Below are positions 30,341 through 39,340 of a stretch of 64,000 nt of DNA, piece after piece (within the stretch, counting starts at the first letter, position 1; each line of letters begins with the position of its first letter). The stretch lies in assembly GCA_949291125.1 (NCBI GenBank), contig CASEUJ010000015.1:1-64000 (forward strand). The letters are read 5' to 3'. Position numbers and translations under genes: made by a program. The stretch comes from an uncultured Ruminococcus sp. (GTDB taxonomy: Bacteria; Bacillota; Clostridia; Oscillospirales; Ruminococcaceae). The notes under the pieces are model-generated. The model was not told where the DNA came from and searched no databases. It worked only from the letters and a program-made list of their open reading frames with translations.

Positions 30341-31369
30341 ATGGAAACTACGACAAATACACCGCTGGCAAGTCCAAAGGACGACGCACTTGTCGGAAAC
30401 GGGATGTCGAAACGGGAGGCACGCAAGATCCGCATGCGGAGCATGAATAAGTCTGAGATCGCCTATATGCGCCGCAAGCGCGTATTCGACCTGGTCTGGC
30501 CATTTTTCCGGTTTTTTATCCTGTTCGGCCTTTGCTTTGTCATTCTCTATCCGCTGATCTATATGATCAGCTGTGCGTTCCGCGATCCGGTGGATATGAG
30601 CGACCCGACAGTCATGTGGATTCCCCGGACATGGACGCTCGATGTCATAAAAGAGACTTCGGAGGTGATGGACATCTGGAATACCCTCGGCACAACGTTG
30701 CTTCTGAACGTGGGTTGTTCGCTGGTACAGGTGGCGTCTTGTGCGCTCGCCGGCTATGGCTTTGCACGCTTTAAGTTCAAGGGCAAGGGATTGTTGTTTG
30801 CGATCGTCATCATGATGATCCTCGTTCCGTCCCAGATCATTGCAATTCCCCAGTACATGTTGTTCCGCCACTTCGGTCTGTTCGGATTTGAGGTCAACCT
30901 CATTAACTCGAAACTCTGTATGTACCTGCCGGCGGCCATGGGCAACGGTATTCGTGCAGGACTGATGATCTTTATTTTCCGCCAGTTCTTCAAGGGGCTT
31001 CCGAAGGAACTTGAAGACGCGGCGTATCTGGATGGCTGTGGTCCATTCAAGACGTTTGTACGCGTCATGATCCCAAATGCAGGCTCGTCATTTTTGACTG
31101 TATTTCTGTTCTCAGTAGTGTGGTATTGGAACGACTATTACGTCAGCTCGACCTTCTTCAACCGCAACCAGACAATCGCGCTGATGCTGAAAAACCTCAG
31201 TACTCTTCTGACGCAGCAGCTGTTCAACAACGCCGACGTCAGTCCGCGCGAACAGATCGTCTGGATGGAAGCAGGCTGTCTAATCTCGATCCTGCCGATC
31301 CTGATCATGTATGTGTTCCTGCAAAAATACTTTACCGAGGGCATTGAACGCTCTGGGCTTGTGGGATAA
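30341..31369 (+). CDS. carbohydrate ABC transporter permease, second pair (MalG-type)
   Basis: 342 residues. A charged N-terminal tail of about 55 residues precedes six membrane segments; the EAA-like loop reads LEDAAYLDGCGPFKTFVRVM. The ATG at 30341 follows AAAGGAGG by eight bases. Last gene of the operon; two permease pairs share one visible solute-binding protein. Confidence 0.88.
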   Translation: METTTNTPLASPKDDALVGNGMSKREARKIRMRSMNKSEIAYMRRKRVFDLVWPFFRFFILFGLCFVILYPLIYMISCAFRDPVDMSDPTVMWIPRTWTLDVIKETSEVMDIWNTLGTTLLLNVGCSLVQVASCALAGYGFARFKFKGKGLLFAIVIMMILVPSQIIAIPQYMLFRHFGLFGFEVNLINSKLCMYLPAAMGNGIRAGLMIFIFRQFFKGLPKELEDAAYLDGCGPFKTFVRVMIPNAGSSFLTVFLFSVVWYWNDYYVSSTFFNRNQTIALMLKNLSTLLTQQLFNNADVSPREQIVWMEAGCLISILPILIMYVFLQKYFTEGIERSGLVG

Positions 31370-31483
31370 ATCTGCTAGAAGTCGTGAAACTAGACATTTT
31401 TCGAAATACATTAACCAATATGTTTGGCAGATTGCACAAATTTCAAGTCAAATCTTTTATCGAGAAAACCTGGTAGAAACCTA

Positions 31484-31512
31484 TTGACAGTTGCAAAAAA
31501 ATATGTTATAAT
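31484..31512 (+). promoter_or_regulatory. consensus promoter of a candidate small RNA
   Basis: TTGACA (31484-31489), 17-base spacer, TATAAT (31507-31512). No open frame with a ribosome site follows. Confidence 0.8.
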
Positions 31513-31518
31513 CATTTA

Positions 31519-31703
31519 CAGAAGCAGACGTAACCTCGAATGGAATTGCGATAATGAGGTTCGTCTTGCTGGGTACAATTCTCATTTTGATTGAGATGTA
31601 TTCGAATCAATATTGCAATTTGTTTTTGCAGTTATCTCTCTTTTTCTCATTGCTTTGCTGGAGTCGGTTCTGTTCAGAAAACAGGATCGGCTCCGGTTTT
31701 TTA
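31519..31703 (+). ncRNA. candidate small RNA
   Basis: About 185 nt between the promoter at 31484 and a terminator-like stem. The 5' part can form GACG.AACCTC/GAGGTT.GTC (about 31527-31565). The 3' part has GGAGTCGGTTCTGTT/AACAGGATCGGCTCC with few mismatches, followed by GGTTTTTT (31660-31702). No match to tmRNA, RNase P or SRP RNA was recognised. Confidence 0.45.
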
Positions 31704-31742
31704 CGTCAGGTGATCTGTGACAATTTTGCCTTTTATTCACGC

Positions 31743-31771
31743 TTGACAGATTGCATGAAACCCAGTATAAT
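31743..31771 (+). promoter_or_regulatory. promoter of the SGNH-dockerin gene
   Basis: TTGACA (31743-31748), 17-base spacer, TATAAT (31766-31771). Confidence 0.82.
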
Positions 31772-31852
31772 AGAGAAGAGCATTTTTCATGCGGTATGAA
31801 AATCTCCTCTGCTGCGGAACTGCCGCAGCCCGTAAAAAGAAAGGATTGTCTT

Positions 31853-33118
31853 ATGTTACCACGTATGTTTCAGAAATGTATCGCTGCTGTATGTGCGACG
31901 GCATGTGCTGTAGGTGCGCTGTCGCTTTCGACACTGCATGCGGCTGCGGATGCAGCACGTCCGGTCGAAGTGCTTGCGCTCGGGGATGACTGTTTGGCGG
32001 AGATCGCCGGCGGCAGTTCTGCGGCTGAGATTATGGCGGCGTATTTTGGCGGCACATCGACCAACTATGCCGCAGTCGGTACCACTTCGGCAGATCTGCT
32101 CTCTGATCTACAGTCTGATGCTGCACTCCGACAGGATGTGGCAGAGGCGGATGTCATTCTGGTTTCTGTTGGCGTCAATGATCTTCTTGATGCGGTTTTC
32201 TATGAAAATCCCAATCTGCCGGATGCTGCTTCCCAGACAACGCTGATCAATCTGATCCGCTCAATGCCGACGGAAAAGGCACTGGATGTCGTCAACTATG
32301 TGCTCGATACACTCCCGGGCACAGTTTCTACCATCAACAGTAACCTGCAACAGGTCGTTTCACAGATCCGACGCCAGAATCCGCAGGCGAATGTTGTGGT
32401 GCAGACAGTAAATAATCCGCTTGCCATTGACTTCAACGATGCCGACTGGCTGGCGAACATTTCCACGAACCGCCAGCTTGCAACGGCAGAACTCTATTTT
32501 TATCTCAATGCCTGTCTTGAGGGCGGATCGTATGAAAGTTCGATGCTTTTGGATTCAACGCTTACGATCCCGACCGGTGTGAATGAGTCGATCGAATCGC
32601 TCAGCGGTGTTTCAAAAGCGGATTTCTATGATGCATTTGTCGGAGCCGACGGGGAGACCGGCATGGCGTTTGAGATCACCAATTTTGCAAACCTCGATAT
32701 GACGTTTTCTCCGGTTGGACAGGTTGTGCTTGCGGCTGCGGCAATTTGTGCGGATGACCGATTCACTGGTGGAAATGGCGGTGCGCTGACGGAAGCATAT
32801 GATGCCGCAGATCCGGATCATAATCTCTCTGCTATGCGTGTGTCGCTTCATGATGCGATCACGGATGCGGCGGCAAATACCGCGGTAACCTATATCCGCG
32901 GTGATATCGACGGCGATACCAGAATCACCATTCAAGATTCTTTCCAAGTGCTTGTGGCATATACAAATAGCAATGCTGGAAACGCGATTGATTTCACCCC
33001 GGCGCAGCGCTGTGCCGCAGATGTGGATGACGACCATGATTTCACCATTCAGGATGCATTTTCCATTTTGCTTTATTATACATCGGAGTCTGCCGGAAAC
33101 GCACCAAGCTGGAACTGA
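31853..33118 (+). CDS. dockerin-bearing SGNH/GDSL-like hydrolase
   Basis: 421 residues. After a signal peptide (about 1-32) comes an SGNH-like fold: EVLALGDDCLAE stands where GDS is usual, with GDD replacing it, followed by LVSVGVNDLLD (block III GxND). The usual serine is therefore not obvious. The C-terminus is a dockerin with GDIDGDTRITIQDSFQVL and VDDDHDFTIQDAFSILL repeats and a GNAPSW end. The start at 31853 follows AGAAAGGA. If active it would be a cellulosomal esterase; loss of the serine could mean a binding role. Confidence 0.75.
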   Translation: MLPRMFQKCIAAVCATACAVGALSLSTLHAAADAARPVEVLALGDDCLAEIAGGSSAAEIMAAYFGGTSTNYAAVGTTSADLLSDLQSDAALRQDVAEADVILVSVGVNDLLDAVFYENPNLPDAASQTTLINLIRSMPTEKALDVVNYVLDTLPGTVSTINSNLQQVVSQIRRQNPQANVVVQTVNNPLAIDFNDADWLANISTNRQLATAELYFYLNACLEGGSYESSMLLDSTLTIPTGVNESIESLSGVSKADFYDAFVGADGETGMAFEITNFANLDMTFSPVGQVVLAAAAICADDRFTGGNGGALTEAYDAADPDHNLSAMRVSLHDAITDAAANTAVTYIRGDIDGDTRITIQDSFQVLVAYTNSNAGNAIDFTPAQRCAADVDDDHDFTIQDAFSILLYYTSESAGNAPSWN

Positions 33119-33331
33119 TCGAGGAAAGATCCATGCGAACCACTGTGTGAAATTGCGGTGAATCCGATTTTTGCAAAGCACTCGTTTGTATTTTACCCTC
33201 TTTTCCATCAGCTATCATAAAATTATCACATAAAACCGTATAATAAATATTACAGCAACAGGATAAGAGCTGTAAGCCAATCGGATACGGTAAAAGGCTA
33301 TTTTATGAAACGTGGAAAGGAAGCATGCGAT

Positions 33332-34891
33332 ATGGCTGATTATGAAAAAAACAACAACACCAACACCAATCAGGAACACGGGACAGATCCGGCAAATCCA
33401 TATACCACACCGGACGGCAATGACCCGTATGCATACCAGAAAGGATATTATCGCAATACAACGCCGCATCAGGATGAATCTGTTTACAGTGGCGCACAGC
33501 AGACTTCTCAGACCGGGAACACCGGACAGCCGAAACAAGACGGCGGCTATACCTATGTGAATTATTATTCCAACCCGAATGGCACTGACCCGGGAAATCT
33601 GCATAAAAAGCCGAAGAAAAAACATACAGGGCTGAAAGTAATGGCGGCAGTTCTGGCGATGGCAGTTGTTTCTGGCGCCTCGATTGGCATTTATGAAGGT
33701 ATCCGCACCAGTCTTGATGTACAGGATCCGGTGCTCTTTGATTCGGCATCTGTGACACAGTCTCCATCCGATGATGCACAGGGTGGCGGTGAGGATTCCA
33801 CAATACAGTCGGATGCAAACGCTTCATCTGGAAATGATGAGACTTGGATTCAGCTTGCTTCGAAAGATGGCTCACTCTCTGTGGCAGATATTGTGGAAAA
33901 GGTAACGCCTTCGGTTGTCGGTGTACAAGCAACTTTCACATCTGCTTCCAACAATGACAACACATTTAATTACTTCTTTGGCTATGGCAACCAGAATTCC
34001 GGAAGCGGTCAGGCAACCGGCGTTGGCACAGGCATTATCATGTCGGAAGATGGCTATATCATTACCAATGCACATGTCATTTATGACGATGAATACGGCT
34101 ATGGCGAGGCGACCGCAGTACAGGTCACGATGTCCGATCAGGAAACGGTTTATGATGCAGAGATCACCGCATATGATCAGGAGGCAGACATTGCCGTTCT
34201 GAAAATTGATGCAGATGGACTGACGGCGGCCGAATTCGGCGACAGCTCGACATTACAGGTCGGCGAAATGGTTGTTGCGATCGGGAATCCGCTGGGACTT
34301 GAGTTCCAGAATACGGTAACATGCGGTATTATTTCTGCCCTGAACCGTCAGGTCACCATCAATGACAACACCATGACGCTGATCCAGACCGACACCGCGA
34401 TCAACAGCGGGAACTCTGGCGGTCCGCTTATCAATAGTTCCGGTCAGGTTATTGGCATTAACTCCGCGAAAATGTCCTCGACTTATTCGACAAGCGGTGC
34501 TTCGATCGAAGGCATTGGTTTTGCAATCCCGATGACAGAGGCAAGAGAGATCATTGACGATCTGATCAACTATGGCTATGTGACGGGGCGGCCGCAGCTT
34601 GGCATTACCTGCCAGAATGTGCCGGAGAATATCTCACAGACCTATAATATCCCGGTCGGTGCATATATTATTAGTGTCACCGACGGCGGTGCCGCAGATC
34701 AGGCGGGTTTACAGCCGGCTGATGTTATCACCGGCATCCAAGGCGAAACGATCACGACAATCGAAGAGCTCAATGCCATTAAAAATGAGTACAATGCCGG
34801 CGATACAATCACATTGACTGTGATGCGCAATGGTCAGGAACTCACCGTTGATGTCACGCTCGAGGAAGTGCAGGCAACTGCCAATAACTGA
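33332..34891 (+). CDS. HtrA/DegP-type membrane-anchored serine protease
   Basis: 519 residues. A long Asn/Gln/Thr-rich cytoplasmic tail (1-90) leads to one membrane segment (about 95-113), then a trypsin-like domain with His248 (TNAHV), Asp286 (ADIAVLKID) and Ser362 (NSGNSGGPL), and one C-terminal PDZ domain (about 415-505). It degrades misfolded exported proteins outside the membrane. The ATG at 33332 was preferred to 33305 because AAAGGAAG is correctly spaced. Confidence 0.93.
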   Translation: MADYEKNNNTNTNQEHGTDPANPYTTPDGNDPYAYQKGYYRNTTPHQDESVYSGAQQTSQTGNTGQPKQDGGYTYVNYYSNPNGTDPGNLHKKPKKKHTGLKVMAAVLAMAVVSGASIGIYEGIRTSLDVQDPVLFDSASVTQSPSDDAQGGGEDSTIQSDANASSGNDETWIQLASKDGSLSVADIVEKVTPSVVGVQATFTSASNNDNTFNYFFGYGNQNSGSGQATGVGTGIIMSEDGYIITNAHVIYDDEYGYGEATAVQVTMSDQETVYDAEITAYDQEADIAVLKIDADGLTAAEFGDSSTLQVGEMVVAIGNPLGLEFQNTVTCGIISALNRQVTINDNTMTLIQTDTAINSGNSGGPLINSSGQVIGINSAKMSSTYSTSGASIEGIGFAIPMTEAREIIDDLINYGYVTGRPQLGITCQNVPENISQTYNIPVGAYIISVTDGGAADQAGLQPADVITGIQGETITTIEELNAIKNEYNAGDTITLTVMRNGQELTVDVTLEEVQATANN

Positions 34892-34962
34892 TCTGTTTTT
34901 AAATTCATTTTATTTGACATCTCGTTATTTTTCATACATTCTCCTTATTATTTTTCCGTAGG

Positions 34963-34992
34963 GCCGCTCGGCAGTTAATTCTGCCGGGCGGC
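34963..34992 (+). terminator. possible terminator of the HtrA gene
   Basis: Stem GCCGCTCGGCAG/CTGCCGGGCGGC (one G-T pair) followed by only TTT, so weak as an intrinsic terminator. Confidence 0.5.
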
Positions 34993-35031
34993 TTTGCGGT
35001 GATTGCGCATGGATATCCATATATCGTCCGC

Positions 35032-35059
35032 ACCTCTGCCGGCAAAACCGCATACAATA
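35032..35059 (+). promoter_or_regulatory. sigma-K-type promoter of dpaA
   Basis: AC (35032-35033), 17 bases, then CATACAATA (35051-35059), which fits the sigma-K -10 pattern CATAnnnTA exactly. In Bacillus the dipicolinate synthase operon is sigma-K dependent. No sigma-A promoter is obvious here. Confidence 0.6.
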
Positions 35060-35182
35060 AACCATACGGCGGTTCCGGGCTGATCGGGCTGCTGCGAAAT
35101 GATCGCAATATGGAATGAAACACGGATTCCGGCGCTGTCTGCCGGATTCAGTGATTGCACAAAAGCGGAGGGAGCGAATCAG

Positions 35183-36007
35183 ATGAAAACCGATCGGGTG
35201 ATGTTGTTTGCCGGCGGCGATACACGTATGTGTTTTGCCGCCGAAACCCTGAGCGCGCTGCCGGGATGGCGGATCGAATCCATCCTGCCGGCAAGGCCAT
35301 TCGATATACCGGAAATTCATACCTGTGCGGATCCGGTACAGATACAGACACTTTTGCCATGGGATGTGTTGGTGCTGCCTGTGCCGGCGTCAAAGGATGG
35401 CGCGTCTGTTTTTGTTGCACCGCCGCATCCACCGCTTTCCCTCGATACACTGTTGTCTGCCGGAAAACCCGGAGCATGGGTGCTTGGCGGTGCATGCTGT
35501 CCGGCGGTGTCCGAAAAAATCCGTGCCGCAGGGCTGTCCTTTGTAGACTATTGTCAGGATGAGAGCCTCGCCCTCGCAAACGCCGTGCCCACCGCAGAAG
35601 GTGCGATCCAGATCGCCATGGAAGAGATGGACACCACACTACAAGGCGGCCGTGCTGTGATCATTGGCTTCGGCAGGATTGGCATGGCACTCGCACCGCG
35701 GCTCCGGGCACTGGGAATGGATGTCACGATCTGTGCCAGACGCCGTGATATGTGTGCACAGGCACAGATGCTCGGTTTCAGGGCGGCACTGCTGCCGCAG
35801 CTGGCAGATCTCTGTGCAGCGGCGGATCTTGTAGTGAATACCGCTCCGGCACTCGTGATGGGTGCGGCGGCGCTTTCCCGTCTGCCGCAGCATGCGTTGG
35901 TGATTGACCTTGCCTCAAAGCCGGGTGGGGTGGATTTTTCCGCAGCAAAACGCCTTGGCAGACAAACGGTGTGGGCTTTGGCGCTTCCACCGGCGGGGTG
36001 GGCGTGA
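35183..36007 (+). CDS. dpaA: dipicolinate synthase subunit A, N-terminal part, interrupted by an inserted element
   Basis: The frame gives 274 residues. DpaA, with DpaB, makes dipicolinic acid in the mother cell for the spore core. Seen here: the Rossmann core VIIGFGRIGMALA, PTAEGAIQIAMEE and the family's IDLASKPGGVDF. Homologues continue with LPGxVAPxTAGxII; this frame instead ends ALALPPAGWA. The true sequence to residue 269 ends at the CCA of 35987-35989; the last five codons and the stop come from the inserted element. The missing 29 residues are at 41154-41243. The start follows GGAGGGAGC. As it stands the product lacks its C-terminal helix. Confidence 0.9.
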   Translation: MKTDRVMLFAGGDTRMCFAAETLSALPGWRIESILPARPFDIPEIHTCADPVQIQTLLPWDVLVLPVPASKDGASVFVAPPHPPLSLDTLLSAGKPGAWVLGGACCPAVSEKIRAAGLSFVDYCQDESLALANAVPTAEGAIQIAMEEMDTTLQGGRAVIIGFGRIGMALAPRLRALGMDVTICARRRDMCAQAQMLGFRAALLPQLADLCAAADLVVNTAPALVMGAAALSRLPQHALVIDLASKPGGVDFSAAKRLGRQTVWALALPPAGWA

Positions 36008-36011
36008 CACT
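35964..36011 (+). mobile_element. attL, left junction of the dpaA element
   Basis: The predicted crossover dinucleotide is CC at 35987-35988, inside the CCA codon for Pro269. Left of it lies dpaA (half of attB); right of it the element half of attP, ending in TGACAC (36005-36010). Confidence 0.65.
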
Positions 36012-36133
36012 AAGGCCGGTAATTTCACCGAAAAAAGGGAAAATTGAAAGCATGCTGTGCAAAAATTGTGTAAAAGCGACAAAAATGGGAATAATATTAT
36101 CGCGAGAATTTCAAAAAAATTGAGCAAATAGAC

Positions 36134-36162
36134 TTGACAGGAGCAAAATAATATGTTAAAAT
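36134..36162 (+). promoter_or_regulatory. promoter of the element's dockerin gene
   Basis: TTGACA (36134-36139), 17-base spacer, TAAAAT (36157-36162). It gives a leader of about 185 bases. The stretch 36012-36130 shows no gene. Confidence 0.75.
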
Positions 36163-36350
36163 ACTTGTGTAATTTATTTACGAGGTCTGTACAAGGTACT
36201 TGTAAATAATGCAATACTTGCCGTTGACGGCGCATGTCAGAGAGAAAGCGGATCTCTCCCGGCATGAAACCGTTGAAATGTTTGGGGATTGGATAAATCG
36301 GTATCCATTCAGGGCGGCAAAATACTTATCGAAAAGAGAGGTAAAAAAGA

Positions 36351-38495
36351 ATGAAGAAGAATCGTAGCAGAATTCTTGCTGCAGCCGTCGCAATTCCGGT
36401 TGCACTGAGCCAGATCTTCGCGATTTCTGCTTTGGCAATTGATGTTCCGACTGGAACGACCACGATTGGCACGACACAGGTGCTGCGTGTTCCGGGCAAC
36501 ACCAATTTCCCGGCAGATGCTGCTGATACACTGGCACAGGATGGCTTGCAGACAATCACATTCGAACAGGAATCTGTATGGAATGAGACACTGGCAGGTA
36601 TTCTGGGGAATGTAGCAGACGGCACATCGGTTGAAGTAGCAGTTACTGATCTGGCAGACGTGTTTGGAAACACCTATTTTGGCGGTATCCTGCGCGATGT
36701 ACTGCTTCAGTCCGGTAATGCAACTGCAACATATGACGCAGCTGCAAAGGAAGTTACCATCGAGGGCAGTCTGGATCTTTCCGCTTATTTACAGGCTGAA
36801 CTGGACAAGGTAGTTGATGAAAATCCGGTATATGCAGAATATGACATTGACACAACACTCGATACCACTTATACTTCTGGCATTGACTATGTAGTAACAG
36901 TTGGCTGTGATTTTGAAGCAGGCAAGACTGTTACCGGCAGCGCAGTATTCAACACGCCGAATGGTGAGTACACTGTAACCACAATTGCAGATTACATGGA
37001 TGTTGTTTACAACGATCTGGCTGCACAGCTTGATGCAATTGCCGAAGAAGTTGCCGGCGCAAAGGGCGATGCAACTGCGGAACAGGCAGAACTGAAGGAA
37101 GTAATCGATCTGCTCAAGCAGAAGATTGATCAGGTTTCGAATATTATTACGTTGGCACAGAACGCAACACTGCGTGGTGACAAGTCTTATGCAACTTTCA
37201 CTGATGCATATGCTGCACTGAAGGATTGGGCTGCGAAGAAGTGGCCGAACGCATCGAATAGACTGCCGGATACTGCGGATGAGGCATTCACAAAGTATGC
37301 TTCGAAGTTTGAAAAGGCTGTTGAGATCGTTAACGATGCACTGTCGCAGAGCGGCGCAAATGTTGTTCTCGATGTAACAACAGACGATGTAAAGGCTGTA
37401 TTTGATGGTGCAACAGATATCTATGCAACCACACCGGATGCTGGCGTTCTGGTTGCTGAGGCTATAATCGAAGTAGACGAGGCAGACGCACAGTATGATG
37501 ACGTTGTTGCTTACATCAGCGATCAGGATGTCGCTTCTCAGCTCGATATGAACACACTGACAACCGCTAAGAAGATGACTGTTACAGTTGATGTGAAGGC
37601 TGGCACTGTAGACTTTGACGTTGTTCGTGAAGTTTCTGTAACTGAGGTTGACCCGGCTACTACCACCACAACCAGTGATGTGGTAACCACGACAACTGAA
37701 TCTGGCGAAACAACGACTGGTTCGGCTGATACTACAACTGCAACTGGTGATGATACCACAACAACTGAATCTGGCGAAACAACGACTGGTTCGGCTGATA
37801 CTACAACTGCAACTGGTGATGATACCACGACAACTGAATCTGGCGAAACAACGACTGGTTCGGCTGATACTACAACCGCAACTGGTGATGATACCACCAC
37901 CACAACACAGGTGATCCCGCCGATTAATGAGATCGAATCGGTTTCTGCTGAGGTTGGCGAGAGCGTATACTTCAGCACCGATGAGGAATTCGATGTTTCT
38001 GAGCTCGTATTCTCTGTTGTTGTAACACTGACAGACGGTTCACAGGTAACGATTGATGATCCGGCAAGCGTAATTGAATTCGCAAGCACTCCAGTCGAGA
38101 TTTATAACGCAATTGAGGGTGACGAAAAGTACTATATCGGTGGCGTAGAGATCTCCTATGTAGATGCAGAAGGCAATAGCATGGATATCGCAGAACAGCC
38201 GACAGTCGGCGTTGCGCTTAAGGGTGACGTTGTAATGGATGGATATCTGGATATTAGCGATGCTTACACTGTTTTGATGTATTTTACTCAGGTTAACATT
38301 GGTCAAAATCCGACATTTACTGGTGATGCGGATACACTGCTTGAAAGACTCGCATTCTTTGTTGCTGACGTTGATGAAGAATCGAAGAATATGGAAGGCG
38401 ATATTCTGATTAGTGACGCACATGCAATTCTGATGAAGTATTCAAGCGAACAGTCTGGTTCCAATACGCCGTGGGAAGATATTCTAGCTGATTGA
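36351..38495 (+). CDS. secreted protein with Thr-rich linker and C-terminal dockerin
   Basis: 714 residues. A signal peptide (1-29, ending ALA) is followed by a region of about 410 residues without a recognised family, containing a helical stretch (AEQAELKEVIDLLKQKIDQV). Then come a Thr/Ser/Gly linker with three 23-residue repeats (448-516), a beta-sandwich-like module (about 525-620) and a dockerin (about 625-714). The first dockerin repeat is GDVVMDGYLDISDAYTVLM; the second carries an insert before GDILISDAHAILM. RBS AGAGAGG. It lies inside the dpaA element next to a cohesin gene, so the two may interact, but specificity cannot be read from sequence. Confidence 0.78.
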   Translation: MKKNRSRILAAAVAIPVALSQIFAISALAIDVPTGTTTIGTTQVLRVPGNTNFPADAADTLAQDGLQTITFEQESVWNETLAGILGNVADGTSVEVAVTDLADVFGNTYFGGILRDVLLQSGNATATYDAAAKEVTIEGSLDLSAYLQAELDKVVDENPVYAEYDIDTTLDTTYTSGIDYVVTVGCDFEAGKTVTGSAVFNTPNGEYTVTTIADYMDVVYNDLAAQLDAIAEEVAGAKGDATAEQAELKEVIDLLKQKIDQVSNIITLAQNATLRGDKSYATFTDAYAALKDWAAKKWPNASNRLPDTADEAFTKYASKFEKAVEIVNDALSQSGANVVLDVTTDDVKAVFDGATDIYATTPDAGVLVAEAIIEVDEADAQYDDVVAYISDQDVASQLDMNTLTTAKKMTVTVDVKAGTVDFDVVREVSVTEVDPATTTTTSDVVTTTTESGETTTGSADTTTATGDDTTTTESGETTTGSADTTTATGDDTTTTESGETTTGSADTTTATGDDTTTTTQVIPPINEIESVSAEVGESVYFSTDEEFDVSELVFSVVVTLTDGSQVTIDDPASVIEFASTPVEIYNAIEGDEKYYIGGVEISYVDAEGNSMDIAEQPTVGVALKGDVVMDGYLDISDAYTVLMYFTQVNIGQNPTFTGDADTLLERLAFFVADVDEESKNMEGDILISDAHAILMKYSSEQSGSNTPWEDILAD
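37692..37898 (+). repeat. three tandem 69-bp repeats (Thr-rich linker)
   Basis: Copies begin at 37692, 37761 and 37830 and are nearly identical at the DNA level, encoding TTESGETTTGSADTTTATGD-type units. The length is a multiple of three, so copy-number change would keep the frame. Confidence 0.92.
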
Positions 38496-38508
38496 TCAAA
38501 ATTTACTA

Positions 38509-38537
38509 TTGACAAAATCGTAAATTTGTGATAAGCT
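38509..38537 (+). promoter_or_regulatory. promoter of the cohesin gene
   Basis: TTGACA (38509-38514), 17-base spacer, TAAGCT (38532-38537). The -10 box is imperfect. Confidence 0.55.
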
Positions 38538-38617
38538 TGTATATGGATGTGGTGCGGGGTGCATATCGCGTCGCAGACATATCATAATAAATTATTATTT
38601 GAAAGGAATAACTAAAA

Positions 38618-39340
38618 ATGAAGACTACATTTAAGAAGACTATGGCAGCTCTTTCTGCTGCTGCAGTTGTAGCTGCATCTGCTGCTGTTATGGCTATGCC
38701 GGCAAGCGCAGAAGGTTCTATCACAATTGATACAGTTGAAATTACTGAGAGCCAACTGGCTGCTGCAAATTATGAAGTATCCGTTCCGATCATTGCAAGC
38801 AATGACTTTACAACACTGGCTGTTGGTATGACTCTTGATGAGGGTCTGACATTTGTAGCAGGCACAGCTAGTGGCGGTCTGGTTGCAGCTGATGCAAACG
38901 GTCAGTTTGTATGGTATGCACTGATGAACGCTACTGAGCTGGCTGGTGCATCTACTGCTGCTGTTACTGTTACAGTTGAATCTACAGCAAAGGCTGGGGA
39001 TGTTTACAATCTGGTAGGTACACCGCTGAACACTGAGGGTGTTGACAGATCTGATCTGAATGGTACTTCGGCTGCTGTATCTGGTGGTTCGATTGTAATC
39101 GTTGAAGATCCGACAGAAGCTCCGACAGATGCTCCGACAGATGCTCCGACTGAAGCTCCGACAGATGCTCCGGTTGCAACCCCGACTCCGACCACAGCTC
39201 CGGCTCCGACCGCTACTTCTACTACAAAGCCGTCTTCTTCCAGCTCTCCGAAGACTGGCGATGCTCTGCCGATCGCTGGCGTAGCTGTTGCAGTTGCTGT
39301 AATCGGTGGCGTTGCTCTGGTTTCCAAGAAGAGAAAGTAA
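38618..39340 (+). CDS. cell-wall-anchored single-cohesin protein (scaffoldin-like)
   Basis: 240 residues. Signal peptide (1-31, ending ASA), then one cohesin-like jelly-roll domain (about 33-160: VEITESQLAAANYEVSVPI, LAVGMTLDEGLTFVAGTA, GDVYNLVGTPL). A Pro/Thr/Ala linker (PTEAPTDAP units) and a sortase signal follow: PKTGD, a hydrophobic stretch and the basic tail SKKRK. Ruminococcal ScaE-type proteins anchor cellulosomes to the wall in this way. It is the anchor partner expected for dockerins such as those in this window. GAAAGGA precedes the start. It lies inside the dpaA element. Confidence 0.8.
   Translation: MKTTFKKTMAALSAAAVVAASAAVMAMPASAEGSITIDTVEITESQLAAANYEVSVPIIASNDFTTLAVGMTLDEGLTFVAGTASGGLVAADANGQFVWYALMNATELAGASTAAVTVTVESTAKAGDVYNLVGTPLNTEGVDRSDLNGTSAAVSGGSIVIVEDPTEAPTDAPTDAPTEAPTDAPVATPTPTTAPAPTATSTTKPSSSSSPKTGDALPIAGVAVAVAVIGGVALVSKKRK

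Noticed and set aside
39121..39230. CRISPR-like array in repeated GACAGATGCTCCGAC units
   Set aside because: The units encode the PTDAP linker of the cohesin protein and have no spacers.
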